Assembly (NCBI RefSeq): GCF_900105335.1 | Contig: NZ_LT629770.1 | Coordinates: 310,001-374,000, forward strand | Length of the DNA stretch: 64,000 nucleotides | Reading direction: 5' to 3' | Origin: Microbacterium paraoxydans | GTDB taxonomy: Bacteria > Actinomycetota > Actinomycetes > Actinomycetales > Microbacteriaceae | Shown: one piece after another, positions 52,227 to 62,218 of the stretch | Layout of the letters: every line of letters begins with the position of its first letter | Numbering within the stretch: the stretch's first letter is position 1 | Position numbers and translations under genes: made by a program | The notes under the pieces: generated by a model | What the model was told of the DNA's origin: nothing | Database searches by the model: none | Seen by the model: only the letters and a program-made list of their open reading frames with translations

Positions 52227-53956
52227 CAGTTGTCTCCCTCACTTCCGGCCGTGGTCTGTCTCTCGGCGGCGAGGGCCTCCGCCCGCTTGCGCTCGGCGAT
52301 GGTCTGCCGGCGATCCGCCTCTCCGCGCGAACGCGCGTTCTTCGCTCCGCGCCCCGCGGACGCCGTGGCGACCTCGCGGTACTGCGAGCGGCTCCGGTAC
52401 ACGGCGCCCAGGGCCTCCGGATCCAGACCGGAGAGCTTGTGCCCGCCACCGAAGAACCGCGTACGAGCGAGCAGCTGCATCACCGGGTGGGTGAAGATCA
52501 CGAAGATCAGCACGTCGATCACGGTGGTGAGGCCGAGCGTGAACGCGAAGCCCTTCACCGTCGAGTCGGCGAGGATGTACAGCACCACGGCGGCCAGGAC
52601 GTTGATGGACTTGGAGATGTAGATCGTCCGCTTGGCCCGACCCCAGCCGTCCTCGACGGCACCGGTGATCGACTTGCCGTCGCGCAGCTCATCGCGGATG
52701 CGCTCGAAGTAGACGATGAAGGAGTCGGCGGTGAAGCCGATCGACACGATCAGGCCGGCGACGCCGGCGAGCGACAGGCGGAAGCCGATCCGCCACGCCA
52801 GGATGCAGATGACGATGTAGGTCAGCACTGCCATCACCGCGATCGACGCGATGATCACCGTCCCGAGCGCCCGGTAGGACAGCAGCGAGTACACCGCCAC
52901 GAGCGCGAGGCCGATGAGGCCCGCGATGAGGCCGATCTGGAGCTGCTGGGTGCCGAGGGTCGCGGAGATCGTGTCCGAGCTCTGCACCTCGAAGCTGAGC
53001 GGAAGGGCTCCGAACTTCAGCTGGTCGGCCAGGGTCGTCGCGCTCTCCTGCGTGAAGCTGCCGGAGATGCTGGGGCGGCCGTCGAGGATGACGCCGTTCA
53101 TTCGCGGCGCGCTGATGACCTCGCCGTCGAGCACGAAGGCGAACTGGTCGCGCGGCGACAGCCCGTCGATGCGGTTCTGGTTGAGCCGGGTGCTCACCTG
53201 ACCGAAGGCGTCCGCGCCCTCGCCGTTCATGGTGAGCTGCACGATCCAGGCGCCGGAGCGCGGGTCGCGTCCCGCCGTCGCGTCGGTGATCGCACGGCCG
53301 TCGAGCTCCGCCGGGCCGAGGATGAACTTGGCGGTGTCGTCGGGCGAGCAGGCGATCACCGGCTCGTCCTTCGGCGCCTTTGACGGGTCGTTGGACGGGT
53401 TGGCGCAGTCGTACGCCTGGAACTCCGCCGCGAGCTTGTCGGTGACCCACGACAGGTCGCTGGCGTCGGTGGGCTCGGCCGTGGGCTCGGCGTTCAGCGA
53501 GGGGTCAGGGCTCGGGTACGGGGTGGAGTTGCCGTCCTCTCCGACGAACTCCGTGCTCGCGGCCGTGGTGTAGAGCACCGGACGGAACTCGAGCTGGGCG
53601 CTGGACTGGATCCGCTGCCGCGTCTGCTCGTCCGCCTCACCGGGGATCTGGACGACGATGTTGCGTCCACCCTCGGTCGTGATGTCGGCCTCGGCCACAC
53701 CGGAGGCGTCGACGCGCTGACGGATGATCGCCGCGGCCTGGTCGAGCTGCTCCTGTGTCGGTGCCGCGCCGTCCTCCGTCTCCGCGCTCAGGACGATCTG
53801 GGTGCCGCCCTGCAGATCGAGCGCGAGCTCAGGTGTCCACGAACTCTGCTTGAAGACGTACACACCCAGCGCGTTGATGCCGAAGAGCACGCCCGTCACG
53901 AGGAGCAGGCCGAGGAGGACCCGCCAGGCGTGACGGACAGGAGAGGATGAAGCCAC
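52226..53956 (-). CDS. secD: protein translocase subunit SecD
   Basis: 576 residues from a GTG. LALDLQGGTQIVLS begins the periplasmic-type P1 domain; membrane segments at about 12-33 and five near 340-510; GVAGLIVSIGFTADSFIVYFERIRDELRDG is the SecD/RND motif. The outside domain contains a Ser/Pro/Glu-rich insert (NSTPYPSPDPSLNAEPTAEPTDA), common in actinobacterial SecD. The cytoplasmic tail is basic and Arg/Ala-rich. Shine-Dalgarno is weak. Confidence 0.96.
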   Translation of the reverse strand: MASSSPVRHAWRVLLGLLLVTGVLFGINALGVYVFKQSSWTPELALDLQGGTQIVLSAETEDGAAPTQEQLDQAAAIIRQRVDASGVAEADITTEGGRNIVVQIPGEADEQTRQRIQSSAQLEFRPVLYTTAASTEFVGEDGNSTPYPSPDPSLNAEPTAEPTDASDLSWVTDKLAAEFQAYDCANPSNDPSKAPKDEPVIACSPDDTAKFILGPAELDGRAITDATAGRDPRSGAWIVQLTMNGEGADAFGQVSTRLNQNRIDGLSPRDQFAFVLDGEVISAPRMNGVILDGRPSISGSFTQESATTLADQLKFGALPLSFEVQSSDTISATLGTQQLQIGLIAGLIGLALVAVYSLLSYRALGTVIIASIAVMAVLTYIVICILAWRIGFRLSLAGVAGLIVSIGFTADSFIVYFERIRDELRDGKSITGAVEDGWGRAKRTIYISKSINVLAAVVLYILADSTVKGFAFTLGLTTVIDVLIFVIFTHPVMQLLARTRFFGGGHKLSGLDPEALGAVYRSRSQYREVATASAGRGAKNARSRGEADRRQTIAERKRAEALAAERQTTAGSEGDN

Positions 53957-54011
53957 GTGTGTTCAGCTTTCTGGAAGGACGGTGATCCGGGAGGCCGCGA
54001 CGGCCCTCGTC

Positions 54012-54413
54012 TTACTTGTCGTCGGCGTCCCGCTCGAGGCGGGCACGGGTCTCCTCCGGCGTCTCCAGCGCGGGAGCGGCGGTCTCGTCGACGACGTGGT
54101 CGTCCGCGGCGTCGACGGGCGCGTCGACGATGGCGTCCTTGGGCTCCACGACGCGGAGGATCGCCTGGCTGTGCACCTCGATGACGGTACCGGGAGCGAT
54201 CTCCACCAGGGCCGGGGAGTCGAGGTCTTCGGCGTCGTACGCGACGATGGTGCCGTAGATGCCGCCCTGCAGCAGGACCTTGGCGCCGGGAACCGTCTTG
54301 GTCGCCTTCTCCTCCTGCTCGGCCTTCATCTGCCGCGTGCGCTTGCGCGTGTTGAAGATCATGAAGATCAGCAGGACGGCGAGGAGTCCGAAGAGGACAA
54401 ATTCCATGGGCAT
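54012..54413 (-). CDS. yajC: preprotein translocase subunit YajC
   Basis: 133 residues from the ATG at 54413 (the second ATG at 54407 is equally possible). One membrane segment (MEFVLFGLLAVLLIFMIFN), then RKRTRQMKAEQEEKATKTVPGAKVLLQGGIYGTIVAY, the YajC core, and an acidic tail ending ETRARLERDADDK. Associates with SecDF. Confidence 0.93.
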   Translation of the reverse strand: MPMEFVLFGLLAVLLIFMIFNTRKRTRQMKAEQEEKATKTVPGAKVLLQGGIYGTIVAYDAEDLDSPALVEIAPGTVIEVHSQAILRVVEPKDAIVDAPVDAADDHVVDETAAPALETPEETRARLERDADDK

Positions 54414-54484
54414 GGGGATGGCGCCTTTCTCAGGTGCACGCACCAGCCTTTGGGCGCACAGCGGTATCGGGGAAGTCTTCAGCG

Positions 54485-54490
54485 ATTATA
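54485..54490 (-). promoter_or_regulatory. yajC promoter -10 overlapping the ruvB stop
   Basis: TATAAT, a perfect consensus and the strongest -10 in the window, covering the ruvB TAA. It lies 72 bp before the yajC ATG. No good -35 at 17 bp. Confidence 0.6.
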
Positions 54491-55511
54491 GGTCATCCAA
54501 CTTCAGCATCCCGTCCGGGTGCGCCACGCCGAGGTGGGCATACGCCTCCGGCGTCGCGACCCGCCCGCGAGGGGTGCGCCCGAGGAAGCCGATCCGCACG
54601 AGGTAGGGCTCGACCACGCTCTCCACGGTCTCCGGTTCCTCCCCCACCGCGACCGCCAGTGTGCTGAGGCCGACGGGCCCGCCGCGGAACCGACGGACCA
54701 GGGCGTCCAGCACCGCGCGGTCCAGACGGTCCAGGCCGATCGCGTCCACGTCGTAGAGGTCGAGCGCCGCCCGCACGCCCCCGAGGGTCGCCTCGCCTCC
54801 GCCGTGCACGAGCGCATAGTCGCGCACCCGGCGCAGCAGGCGATTGGCGATGCGCGGGGTCCCGCGGGAGCGTCGCGCAATCTCGGAGAGCGAGTCGGTC
54901 GGGAGGTCGACGCCGAGTACCGAGGCGGACCGCCCGATGACCTGCTCCAGCTCGCCCTCGTCGTAGAACTCGAGGTGACCGGTGAAGCCGAAGCGGTCGC
55001 GGAGCGGGTTCGGCAGCAGTCCGGAGCGCGTGGTGGCGCCGACGAGCGTGAACGGGGACAGCTCCAACGGAATGCTGGTGGCCCCCGCGCCCTTCCCGAC
55101 CATGATGTCGATCCGGTAGTCCTCCATGGCGAGGTACAGCATCTCCTCCGCCGACCGGGCCATGCGGTGGATCTCGTCGATGAAGAGCACCTCGCCGGGC
55201 ACGAGACTCGACAGCAGCGCCGCGAGGTCGCCGGCGTGCTGGATGGCCGGACCGCTGGACATGCGCAGCGGACGGTCGCTCTCGTGCGCGACGATCATGG
55301 CCAGTGTGGTCTTGCCGAGTCCCGGGGGCCCCGCGAGCAGGATGTGGTCCGCGGGGCGGGACTGGATGCGGGCCGCCTCCAGGAGCAGCTGCAGCTGTCC
55401 ACGTACCTTCTGCTGTCCCACGAACTCGCCGAGGCTCGACGGCCGGAGAGCGCCCTCGATGGCGAGCTCGGACTCGTCGGTCGGCTCGGTCGGATCGAGG
55501 GCGTCAGCCAC
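54486..55511 (-). CDS. ruvB: Holliday junction branch migration helicase RuvB
   Basis: Hexameric AAA+ motor that drives branch migration with RuvA. 341 residues from the GTG at 55511. Walker [15 protein letters not shown], Walker [10 protein letters not shown], sensor [18 protein letters not shown], arginine finger region, and a C-terminal winged helix ([25 protein letters not shown]). The start overlaps the ruvA stop by eight bases (GTGGCTGA). Confidence 0.97.
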   Translation of the reverse strand: MADALDPTEPTDESELAIEGALRPSSLGEFVGQQKVRGQLQLLLEAARIQSRPADHILLAGPPGLGKTTLAMIVAHESDRPLRMSSGPAIQHAGDLAALLSSLVPGEVLFIDEIHRMARSAEEMLYLAMEDYRIDIMVGKGAGATSIPLELSPFTLVGATTRSGLLPNPLRDRFGFTGHLEFYDEGELEQVIGRSASVLGVDLPTDSLSEIARRSRGTPRIANRLLRRVRDYALVHGGGEATLGGVRAALDLYDVDAIGLDRLDRAVLDALVRRFRGGPVGLSTLAVAVGEEPETVESVVEPYLVRIGFLGRTPRGRVATPEAYAHLGVAHPDGMLKLDDL

Positions 55512-56124
55512 GACTCTGGCCTGCCTGCGCCGGGCCGAGCAGCGCGAGCGTGCGCCGCAGCAGCAGGGCCACAGAGGCCCGCTCGGCATCCGTGGCGTCC
55601 GTCGCCGTCTGGGTCGCCGCCTCGGCGGCGACCTTCTCGGACCAGCCGAGGCCGACCAGAGCCACCGTCACCTGGGCCACGACATCGTCCCCTCCCGACC
55701 CGGCGGGCGTCGACGGGGCAGCCACGGCCTGGACCTTGCCGGCGAGCTGCACGACGATGAGCTTCGCGGTCTTCGGTCCGATGCCGGAGACCCGGCGGAA
55801 CGGTGCATCGTCCTCTGCGGTCACGGCCTCCGCGATCTGGTCCGCGGTGAGGTGCGACAGCACCCCGAGCGCAGACTTCGGGCCGACGCCGGTGACGCTG
55901 AGCAGCAGGGAGAAGATCTCCAACTCGCCGCGGTCGGCGAAGCCGAACAGCGAGAGCGAGTCCTCGCGCACGATGAGGCTCGTGTGCAGGAGGAGCTTCT
56001 CCCCCACCGTTGCGGTGTGGGCGACATCGGCGGGGACGGCGACCGCGAAGCCCACGCCCCCGACGTCGATGATGACCTGGTCCGGCGTCGTGTGCAGCAC
56101 GGTGCCGTGCAGAGAGGAGATCAT
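55504..56124 (-). CDS. ruvA: Holliday junction branch migration complex subunit RuvA
   Basis: Tetrameric junction-binding protein. 206 residues: OB domain ([28 protein letters not shown]), two helix-hairpin-helix motifs ([36 protein letters not shown]), flexible linker, and the RuvB-binding domain III. TAGACT lies six bases before the ATG, so it may also be made from a leaderless mRNA. The ruvC stop TAG is part of that hexamer. Confidence 0.96.
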   Translation of the reverse strand: MISSLHGTVLHTTPDQVIIDVGGVGFAVAVPADVAHTATVGEKLLLHTSLIVREDSLSLFGFADRGELEIFSLLLSVTGVGPKSALGVLSHLTADQIAEAVTAEDDAPFRRVSGIGPKTAKLIVVQLAGKVQAVAAPSTPAGSGGDDVVAQVTVALVGLGWSEKVAAEAATQTATDATDAERASVALLLRRTLALLGPAQAGQSRG

Positions 56125-56130
56125 CCTGTC

Positions 56131-56136
56131 AGTCTA
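56131..56136 (-). promoter_or_regulatory. candidate leaderless -10 element of ruvA
   Basis: TAGACT-GACAGG-ATG, six-base spacing; its TAG is also the ruvC stop codon. Confidence 0.4.
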
Positions 56137-56718
56137 GGAGCCGGCTCGTAGATATGTTCGAGCGACACGCTCCGCGTCGGCCCACGCGCGCTGCGCGGGA
56201 GTCAGGCCGCCACCCGTGCGACTCGTCGACGGAGCGCCGCGGCGCCAAGCGTGACACAGCGCGATCGCCAGGGCGTCCGCCGCGTCCGCGGGCTGCGGAG
56301 GCGCGTCCAGCCGGAGGATCCGCGCGATCATCGCCTGGACCTGACGCTTGTCGGCGGAGCCGTACCCGGTCACCGCGGCCTTCACCTCGCTGGGCGTGTG
56401 GGTCGCCGCCGGCAGGCCGGCCTCGGCCGCGATCAGGAGGGCGACCCCGCTCGCCTGCGCCGTGCCCATCACGGTGTGCGTGTTCTGCTGCGCGAACACC
56501 CGCTCGACCGCGACGGCATCGGGCCGGTGCTCGGCGATCGCCGCGCGGATCCCCGCGGCGACGATCGCGAGCCGGTCGCCGATCTCCGCATCCGGGGCGG
56601 AGCGGATGACTCCGACGTGGACGAGCGTGCCGCGACGAGCGCGATCGACGTCGACGATGCCGACACCGCACCGGGTCAGTCCGGGGTCGATGCCGAGCAC
56701 GCGCAACGAAGTGGTCAC
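56134..56718 (-). CDS. ruvC: Holliday junction resolvase RuvC
   Basis: Endonuclease that resolves Holliday junctions. 194 residues. VLGIDPGLTRCGVGIVD carries the first acid, AVERVFAQQNTHTVMGTAQASGV the second, and DAADALAIALCHAW the last two. The C-terminus carries an extra 25 or so residues (SRTGGGLTPAQRAWADAERVARTYLRAGS). Starts at a GTG with TAGCCT six bases before. Confidence 0.96.
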   Translation of the reverse strand: MTTSLRVLGIDPGLTRCGVGIVDVDRARRGTLVHVGVIRSAPDAEIGDRLAIVAAGIRAAIAEHRPDAVAVERVFAQQNTHTVMGTAQASGVALLIAAEAGLPAATHTPSEVKAAVTGYGSADKRQVQAMIARILRLDAPPQPADAADALAIALCHAWRRGAPSTSRTGGGLTPAQRAWADAERVARTYLRAGS

Positions 56719-56724
56719 CTGACC

Positions 56725-56730
56725 AGGCTA
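56725..56730 (-). promoter_or_regulatory. candidate leaderless -10 element of ruvC
   Basis: TAGCCT-GGTCAG-GTG, six-base spacing, in the 45-bp gap between yebC and ruvC. Confidence 0.45.
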
Positions 56731-56763
56731 GGCCGCGCGACGCGTCGCCGGCTCGCGCCGCGC

Positions 56764-57525
56764 CTACGCGTCGTCGTTCTCGAGCTCTGCCTGGACCTCG
56801 GCCGACAGATCGAAGTTGCTGAAGACGTTCTGCACATCCTCGCTGTCCTCGAGCGCATCGATGAGGCGGAACACCTTGCGGGCGGTCTCGGCGTCGATCT
56901 CGACCTTGAGGTTCGGCACGAACTCGACGTCGGCCGACTCGTACTCGATCCCGGCGTCCTGCAGGGCGGAGCGGACGGCCACCAGGTCGCTCGCCTCGGT
57001 GATGACCTCGAAGCCCTCGGCGTGCGGTTCGATCTCCTCGGCGCCGGCCTCCAGCGCCGCCATCATGACGTCGTCCTCGGTCGTGCCCTCGGAACCGACG
57101 ACGATGACGCCTTTGCGGCTGAAGTTGTACGCGACGCTGCCCGGATCGGCGAGGGTGCCGCCGTTGCGGCTGAGCGCGGTGCGCACCTCGGCCGCTGCAC
57201 GGTTCTTGTTGTCGGTCAGACACTCGATCATGAGGGCGACGCCGTTGGGACCGTAGCCTTCGTACATGATCGAGGTGTACTCGACGGCCTCACCGCCGAT
57301 GCCGGCGCCGCGCTTGATGGCGCGGTCGATGTTGTCCTTGGGGACCGAGGTCTTCTTCGCCTTGAGCACCGCGTCGAAGAGCGTCGGGTTGCCCTGCAGG
57401 TCGGCGCCGCCCAGCTTGGCCGCGACCTCGATGTTCTTGATGAGCTTGGCCCAGGACTTCGCACGGCGCGCGTCGATGACGGCCTTCTTGTGCTTGGTCG
57501 TGGCCCACTTGGAATGCCCGGACAT
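56764..57525 (-). CDS. yebC: YebC/PmpR family protein (TACO1 family)
   Basis: 253 residues from [35 protein letters not shown], the standard YebC start; [27 protein letters not shown] and the acidic C-terminal domain are typical. Members act as transcription factors or help ribosomes through proline stretches. GGAG stands four bases before the ATG. Has its own promoter, so it can be read apart from pdxST. Confidence 0.96.
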   Translation of the reverse strand: MSGHSKWATTKHKKAVIDARRAKSWAKLIKNIEVAAKLGGADLQGNPTLFDAVLKAKKTSVPKDNIDRAIKRGAGIGGEAVEYTSIMYEGYGPNGVALMIECLTDNKNRAAAEVRTALSRNGGTLADPGSVAYNFSRKGVIVVGSEGTTEDDVMMAALEAGAEEIEPHAEGFEVITEASDLVAVRSALQDAGIEYESADVEFVPNLKVEIDAETARKVFRLIDALEDSEDVQNVFSNFDLSAEVQAELENDDA

Positions 57526-57575
57526 AAGTCTCCGCTCGTCGTCTGCGCCCCGGAACGCCGCCCAGGGCGTCGTCC

Positions 57576-57581
57576 AGTCTA
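57576..57581 (-). promoter_or_regulatory. probable -10 element of yebC-ruvCAB
   Basis: TAGACT inside CGATAGACTG, about 50 bp before the yebC ATG. The same ten-mer precedes pyrR and the trpCBA unit. Confidence 0.55.
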
Positions 57582-57628
57582 TCGAACCGTGCCGCGGCAC
57601 CGCTGTCGTCCCCCTCGCGCAGGCGTTC

Positions 57629-57672
57629 GCGCGAGTTCAGGCACCTGCGTGCGCACGCGCCTGAACTCGCGC
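57629..57672. terminator. nested palindrome between pdxT and yebC, likely terminator
   Basis: Arms GCGCGAGTTCAGGC (57629-57642) and GCCTGAACTCGCGC (57659-57672), 14 perfect pairs. The 16-base interior contains a second perfect palindrome, GCGTGCGCACGC (57647-57658). It lies 24 bp after the pdxT stop and before the yebC promoter, so it probably ends the pdxST mRNA. No U-tract. Confidence 0.6.
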
Positions 57673-57695
57673 CGATGCCTGAACCCACGACACCG

Positions 57696-58275
57696 TCAGC
57701 GGCGGGCGACCCGGTCGAGGAAGCGCCGGTGGAACCGCGTCTCGTTCGTGATCTCCGGGTGGAAGCTGAGCCCGAGCAGCCCGTCCTGCTCCACTGCGAC
57801 CACGCGGCCGTCCGGCAGCGTCGCGAGCACCGAGGCCCTCGGCCCGACCGCCTCCACGACGGGTCCGCGGATGAAGGCCGCCGTCACCGGCTCGTCGAAC
57901 GCGGGCACGGTCAGCTCGGCCTCGAACGATTCGGCCTGACGCCCGAACGCGTTGCGCCGCACGACGGCATCAAGTCCGCCGAAACTCTGCTGTCCTTCGA
58001 TCGCGTCGACGACCTCGTCGGCCAGCAGGATCAGCCCCGCGCAGGTGCCGAGCATCGGCATCCCGTCGGCGATCGCGTCGCGGATCGGCTGCTGCAAACC
58101 GAACAGTCGGGACAGCTTGTCGATCACGGTCGATTCGCCGCCGGGGAGCACGAGACCGTCGACGCGCGCGAGCTCCTCGGCCCTACGGACCAGGGTGACG
58201 TCGGCGCCGAGCACTTCCAGGAGCGCGGCGTGCTCCCGCACATCGCCCTGCAGGGCGAGGACGCCGACGCGCGGG

Positions 58276-58286
<11 letters not shown>
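57696..58286 (-). CDS. pdxT: pyridoxal 5'-phosphate synthase glutaminase subunit
   Basis: Supplies ammonia to PdxS for de novo PLP synthesis. 196 residues. [24 protein letters not shown], nucleophile cysteine in [14 protein letters not shown] and the His/Glu pair in [14 protein letters not shown]. Starts at a GTG overlapping the pdxS stop by 11 bases (GTGGCTGGTAG). Confidence 0.97.
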
Positions 58287-59169
<883 letters not shown>

Positions 59170-59201
59170 GGGGGTCTCCTGTCGGATGATCCGAAATCGG
59201 T

Positions 59202-59217
59202 TTTGATCTAGATCAAA
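59202..59217. promoter_or_regulatory. 16-bp perfect palindrome, probable PdxR operator
   Basis: TTTGATCTAGATCAAA, self-complementary over all 16 bases and unusually AT-rich for this genome. It is in the pdxS-pdxR divergent gap, where MocR-type PdxR binds in other actinobacteria. Confidence 0.65.
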
Positions 59218-59238
59218 GGTAGCACCGTCCGATCCACC

Positions 59239-59244
59239 TAGAAT
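59239..59244 (+). promoter_or_regulatory. probable -10 element of pdxR
   Basis: TAGAAT, 15 bp before the pdxR ATG at 59259, with GGAGGAGG between. The leader would be very short. Confidence 0.45.
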
Positions 59245-59258
59245 CTCGGAGGAGGATC

Positions 59259-60565
59259 ATGAGCGAGCAGATCAGGGGAACCACCGCGGCGGAGATCGCG
59301 GACAGCGTGCGCGCCCTCCGGGACCGCGGCACGCTCCGGCCCGGCGAGGTCCTTCCTCCCGTGCGCGAGCTCGCGGCGACCCTCGGGGTCAACCGCAACA
59401 CGGCGGTCGCCGCCTACCGCCAGCTCGCGCAGGCGGGACTCGTGCATTCGCGAGGGCGCGCGGGCACGGTCGTCGCCGGGGTCGACGTCGTGCCGCAGGA
59501 GGGCTACGCACCGGACACCGTGCTCCGCGACATCGGCACCGGCAACCCTGACCCGGCCCGCATCCCCGACCCGTCGCAGGCGCTCGGCACGATCGGTCGT
59601 CGTCCCGTGCTCTACGGGGAGCCGGTGATCGACCGCGGTCTCGAAGCGTGGGCGCGGGAGTGGATGGGTGCCGACCTCCCCGGTCACGACTTCCGGGTCA
59701 CCGTGACCAGCGGTGCGGTGGATGCCGTCGAACGCCTGCTCGCGCAGGCGCTCATGCGTGACGACGCCGTGGCACTCGAGGACCCCTGCTTCCTCGCGAG
59801 CATCCACACCGTGCGGCTCGGCGGATATCGCGCCATCACAGTCCCGGTGGACAGCGAGGGCATGACGGTCGACGGTCTCCGCGCCGCTCTGGACGCGGGC
59901 GTCCGCGCCGTGATCTGCACCCCGCGCGCGCAGAATCCGACGGGGGTGAGCCTCTCCCCCGCCCGCGCGGAGGCGCTGCGGGGGTTCTCGCCGACCACTC
60001 GTATGTGCTCGTCATCGAGGACGACCACTTCTCTCTCCTCTCCCAGCGTCCCTACGAATCGCTGATCGGCCCCGGCCACCAGCGGTTCGCCCTGGTGCGC
60101 TCGGTGTCGAAGTTCCTCGGGCCTGACATGTGCCTGGCGCTCGCGGCGACCGACCCGGAAACCGCAGAGCGCCTGGCGATGCGGCTCAGCCCCGGCACCA
60201 CGTGGGTGAGCCACCTGCTGCAGCGCCTCACGCTCGCCCAGCTCACCGACCCCGACGTCCGCGAGGAGATCGCGGAGGCGGGCCGGCACTACGCCGCGCG
60301 GAACGCCGCGTTCGCGGGACGCCTGCGCGCCGCGGGCATCGACGCGCCCGATCCGGACGGCCTGAGCCTGTGGGTCGGATTCGAGAAGCCCGCGCGCACG
60401 GTCGCCGACCACCTCATGCGGCGCGGCTGGCTCGCGCGCACCGGTGACGACTTCGCGCTCGACGAGCGCGCCGAGCCCTCGCATCACCTCCGACTCACCG
60501 TGCACGACCTCGCCGAGGACGACACGGAGACCCTCATCGCCGACCTCGTCGCCGCCGGACGATGA
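59259..60565 (+). pseudogene. pdxR: PdxR-type MocR/GntR regulator with a single-base frameshift
   Basis: Regulator of vitamin B6 genes. A GntR winged helix (residues 1-70, PPVRELAATLGVNRNTAVAAYRQLAQAGLVHS) is joined to an aminotransferase-like domain. The first frame is in register to about 59984, then continues as unrelated residues to a stop near 60065. The true frame resumes as VLADHSYVLVIEDDHF and runs to 60565, including the PLP lysine in VRSVSKFLGPDM. The break is at a run of five G (59980-59984); six G would restore LRGVLADH and a 435-residue protein. It may be a real mutation, a phase-variable run or a base-call error. Confidence 0.88.
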
Positions 60566-60611
60566 TCACCCGACGCGGGGACCGCCCCGCCCAGAATGAA
60601 AGGGACCGGGT

Positions 60612-61463
60612 ATGAAGATCCTGTCCATCCAGTCCGCCGTCGCGTACGGTCACGTCGGCAACTCCGCCGCCGTCTTCCCGCTGCAGCGCATCGGCGTCGA
60701 GGTGCTGCCGGTCTATACCGTGACGTTCTCGAACCACACCGGCTACGGCGCCTGGCGCGGCCCGCTGATCGACCCGGCCGACGTCGGCGAGGTCATCACC
60801 GGCATCGAGGAACGCGGCGTGTTCGGTTCCATCGATGCCGTGCTCAGCGGCTATCAGGGCAGCGAAGGCATCGGCGACGTCATCATCGACGCGGTCTCCC
60901 GGGTGAAGGCGGCCAACCCCGATGCGCTGTACGCGTGCGACCCGGTCATGGGCAATGCCAAGTCCGGCTGCTTCGTGGCTCCGGCCATCCCGATCCTGCT
61001 CCGCGAACGCGTGGTTCCCGTGGCCGACATCATCACGCCGAACCAGTTCGAGCTCGGCTTCCTCACCGAGACCGAGCCCGACACGCTCGAGTCCACCCTC
61101 GCGTCGGTCGACCTCGCGCGGGCGATGGGGCCGCGCACGGTGCTCGTCACGAGCGTCGAGCGGCCCGACCGCGAAGAGGGCACGATCGAGATGCTCGCCG
61201 TCGACGACGCAGGCGCCTGGCTCGTGCAGACCCCGCACCTGCCGATGAAGGCCAACGGCTCCGGCGACGTGACGGCCGCGCTGTTCACCGCGCACTACGT
61301 CGCGACCGGCAGCGCGCAGATCGCTCTGGAGCGCACCGCCTCCAGCGTCTACGACCTGCTGCAGGCCACGCTCGACTCGGGCGAGCGCGAGCTGCAGCTC
61401 GTCGAGGCGCAGGAGTTCTACGCGAACCCGCGGATGCAGTTCACCGCCCGCCAGGTGCGCTGA
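60612..61463 (+). CDS. pdxY: pyridoxal kinase
   Basis: Salvage enzyme that phosphorylates pyridoxal (and related vitamers). 283 residues, ribokinase-like: MKILSIQSAVAYGHVGNSAAVFPLQRIGVEV, NTVTFSNHTGYG-type loop (TVTFSNHTGYG), DPVMGNAKSGCFV, and the ATP/anion-hole NGSGDVTAALFTA. A GGGA site lies before the ATG. It follows pdxR in the same direction, so B6 synthesis and salvage are clustered here. Confidence 0.96.
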   Translation: MKILSIQSAVAYGHVGNSAAVFPLQRIGVEVLPVYTVTFSNHTGYGAWRGPLIDPADVGEVITGIEERGVFGSIDAVLSGYQGSEGIGDVIIDAVSRVKAANPDALYACDPVMGNAKSGCFVAPAIPILLRERVVPVADIITPNQFELGFLTETEPDTLESTLASVDLARAMGPRTVLVTSVERPDREEGTIEMLAVDDAGAWLVQTPHLPMKANGSGDVTAALFTAHYVATGSAQIALERTASSVYDLLQATLDSGERELQLVEAQEFYANPRMQFTARQVR

Positions 61464-61478
61464 CTCCTCCCCGACGCC

Positions 61479-61641
61479 GGGTCCCTGAGCGGGCCCGCCC
61501 TGGGTCCCTGAGCGGGCCCGCGCTGGGTCCCTGAGCCTGTCGAAGGGCCTGAGCCTGTCGAAGGTGGGTCCCTGAGCCTGTCGAACGGCCGGGTCACGAC
61601 GCTTCGACAGGCTCAGCGACCCAGAGGCGGCTCAGCGACCC
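61479..61641. repeat. array of the dispersed GGGTCCCTGAGC-type repeat
   Basis: Copies start at 61479, 61502, 61525, 61548 (partial) and 61566; inverted copies are at 61603-61622 and 61629-61641, and a last half copy runs into the HIT stop. Two early copies end GGGCCCG, the others CTGTCGAAGG or CTGTCGAACGG. It fills the gap between the convergent pdxY and HIT genes. Confidence 0.85.
61566..61622. terminator. hairpin made by inverted repeat copies between pdxY and the HIT gene
   Basis: 61566-61585 and 61603-61622 pair over 20 bases with one mismatch (a C opposite the expected G), 17-base loop. The position between two convergent genes suggests a two-way terminator built from the repeat. Confidence 0.5.
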
Positions 61642-61663
61642 ACTCCGGCGCCGCCGCGACGGC

Positions 61664-62218
61664 TCAGCGATCGGCGGCGGGCCAGGCCTCCGCGACGGCC
61701 TCCCGCACCTCACCGAGGAGCTGCGGGAGCGCCTTCGTCTTGGCGATGATCGGGAAGAAGTTCGCATCCGAGCGCCACCGCGGCACCACGTGCTGGTGCA
61801 GATGCGCGTCCACGCCCGCTCCGGCCACCGCGCCCTGGTTCATCCCGAGGTTGAAGCCGTCGCAGCCGGAGACCTCGCGGAGCACGCGCATCGCGGTCTG
61901 CGTGAGCGCGCCGATCTCCGCGACCTCCTCGGGCGTCGCCTGGTCGTAGGTGGCGATGTGCCGGTACGGGCACACGAGCAGATGCCCCGAGTTGTACGGG
62001 AAGAGGTTCAGCAGCACGTACGCGGTCTCCCCGCGCGCCACGATGAGCCGCTCGGCGTCCGGGTACTTCGGCGCCTCGCAGAACGGGCATTCCTCGCGCA
62101 GCGGTTCCGGCCCGGCCTGGATGTACGCCATCCGATGCGGGGTCCACAGCCGCTGGAACTCGTCGGGCACCCCGACGAGACGGGAGGCGTCCTCGAGGTC
62201 CGCCTCACCGCCCGTCAT
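61664..62218 (-). CDS. HIT-family hydrolase, probable AP4A phosphorylase/hydrolase
   Basis: 184 residues. [10 protein letters not shown] is the HIT active-site motif (H-x-H-x-H); CPFCEAP near residue 45 is a zinc-type Cxx[18 protein letters not shown] is typical. The homologue next to thrS in mycobacteria (Rv2613c) is a diadenosine tetraphosphate phosphorylase, so that role is likely. The start overlaps the thrS stop by four bases. The last codons and stop lie within a half copy of the repeat. Confidence 0.88.
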   Translation of the reverse strand: MTGGEADLEDASRLVGVPDEFQRLWTPHRMAYIQAGPEPLREECPFCEAPKYPDAERLIVARGETAYVLLNLFPYNSGHLLVCPYRHIATYDQATPEEVAEIGALTQTAMRVLREVSGCDGFNLGMNQGAVAGAGVDAHLHQHVVPRWRSDANFFPIIAKTKALPQLLGEVREAVAEAWPAADR

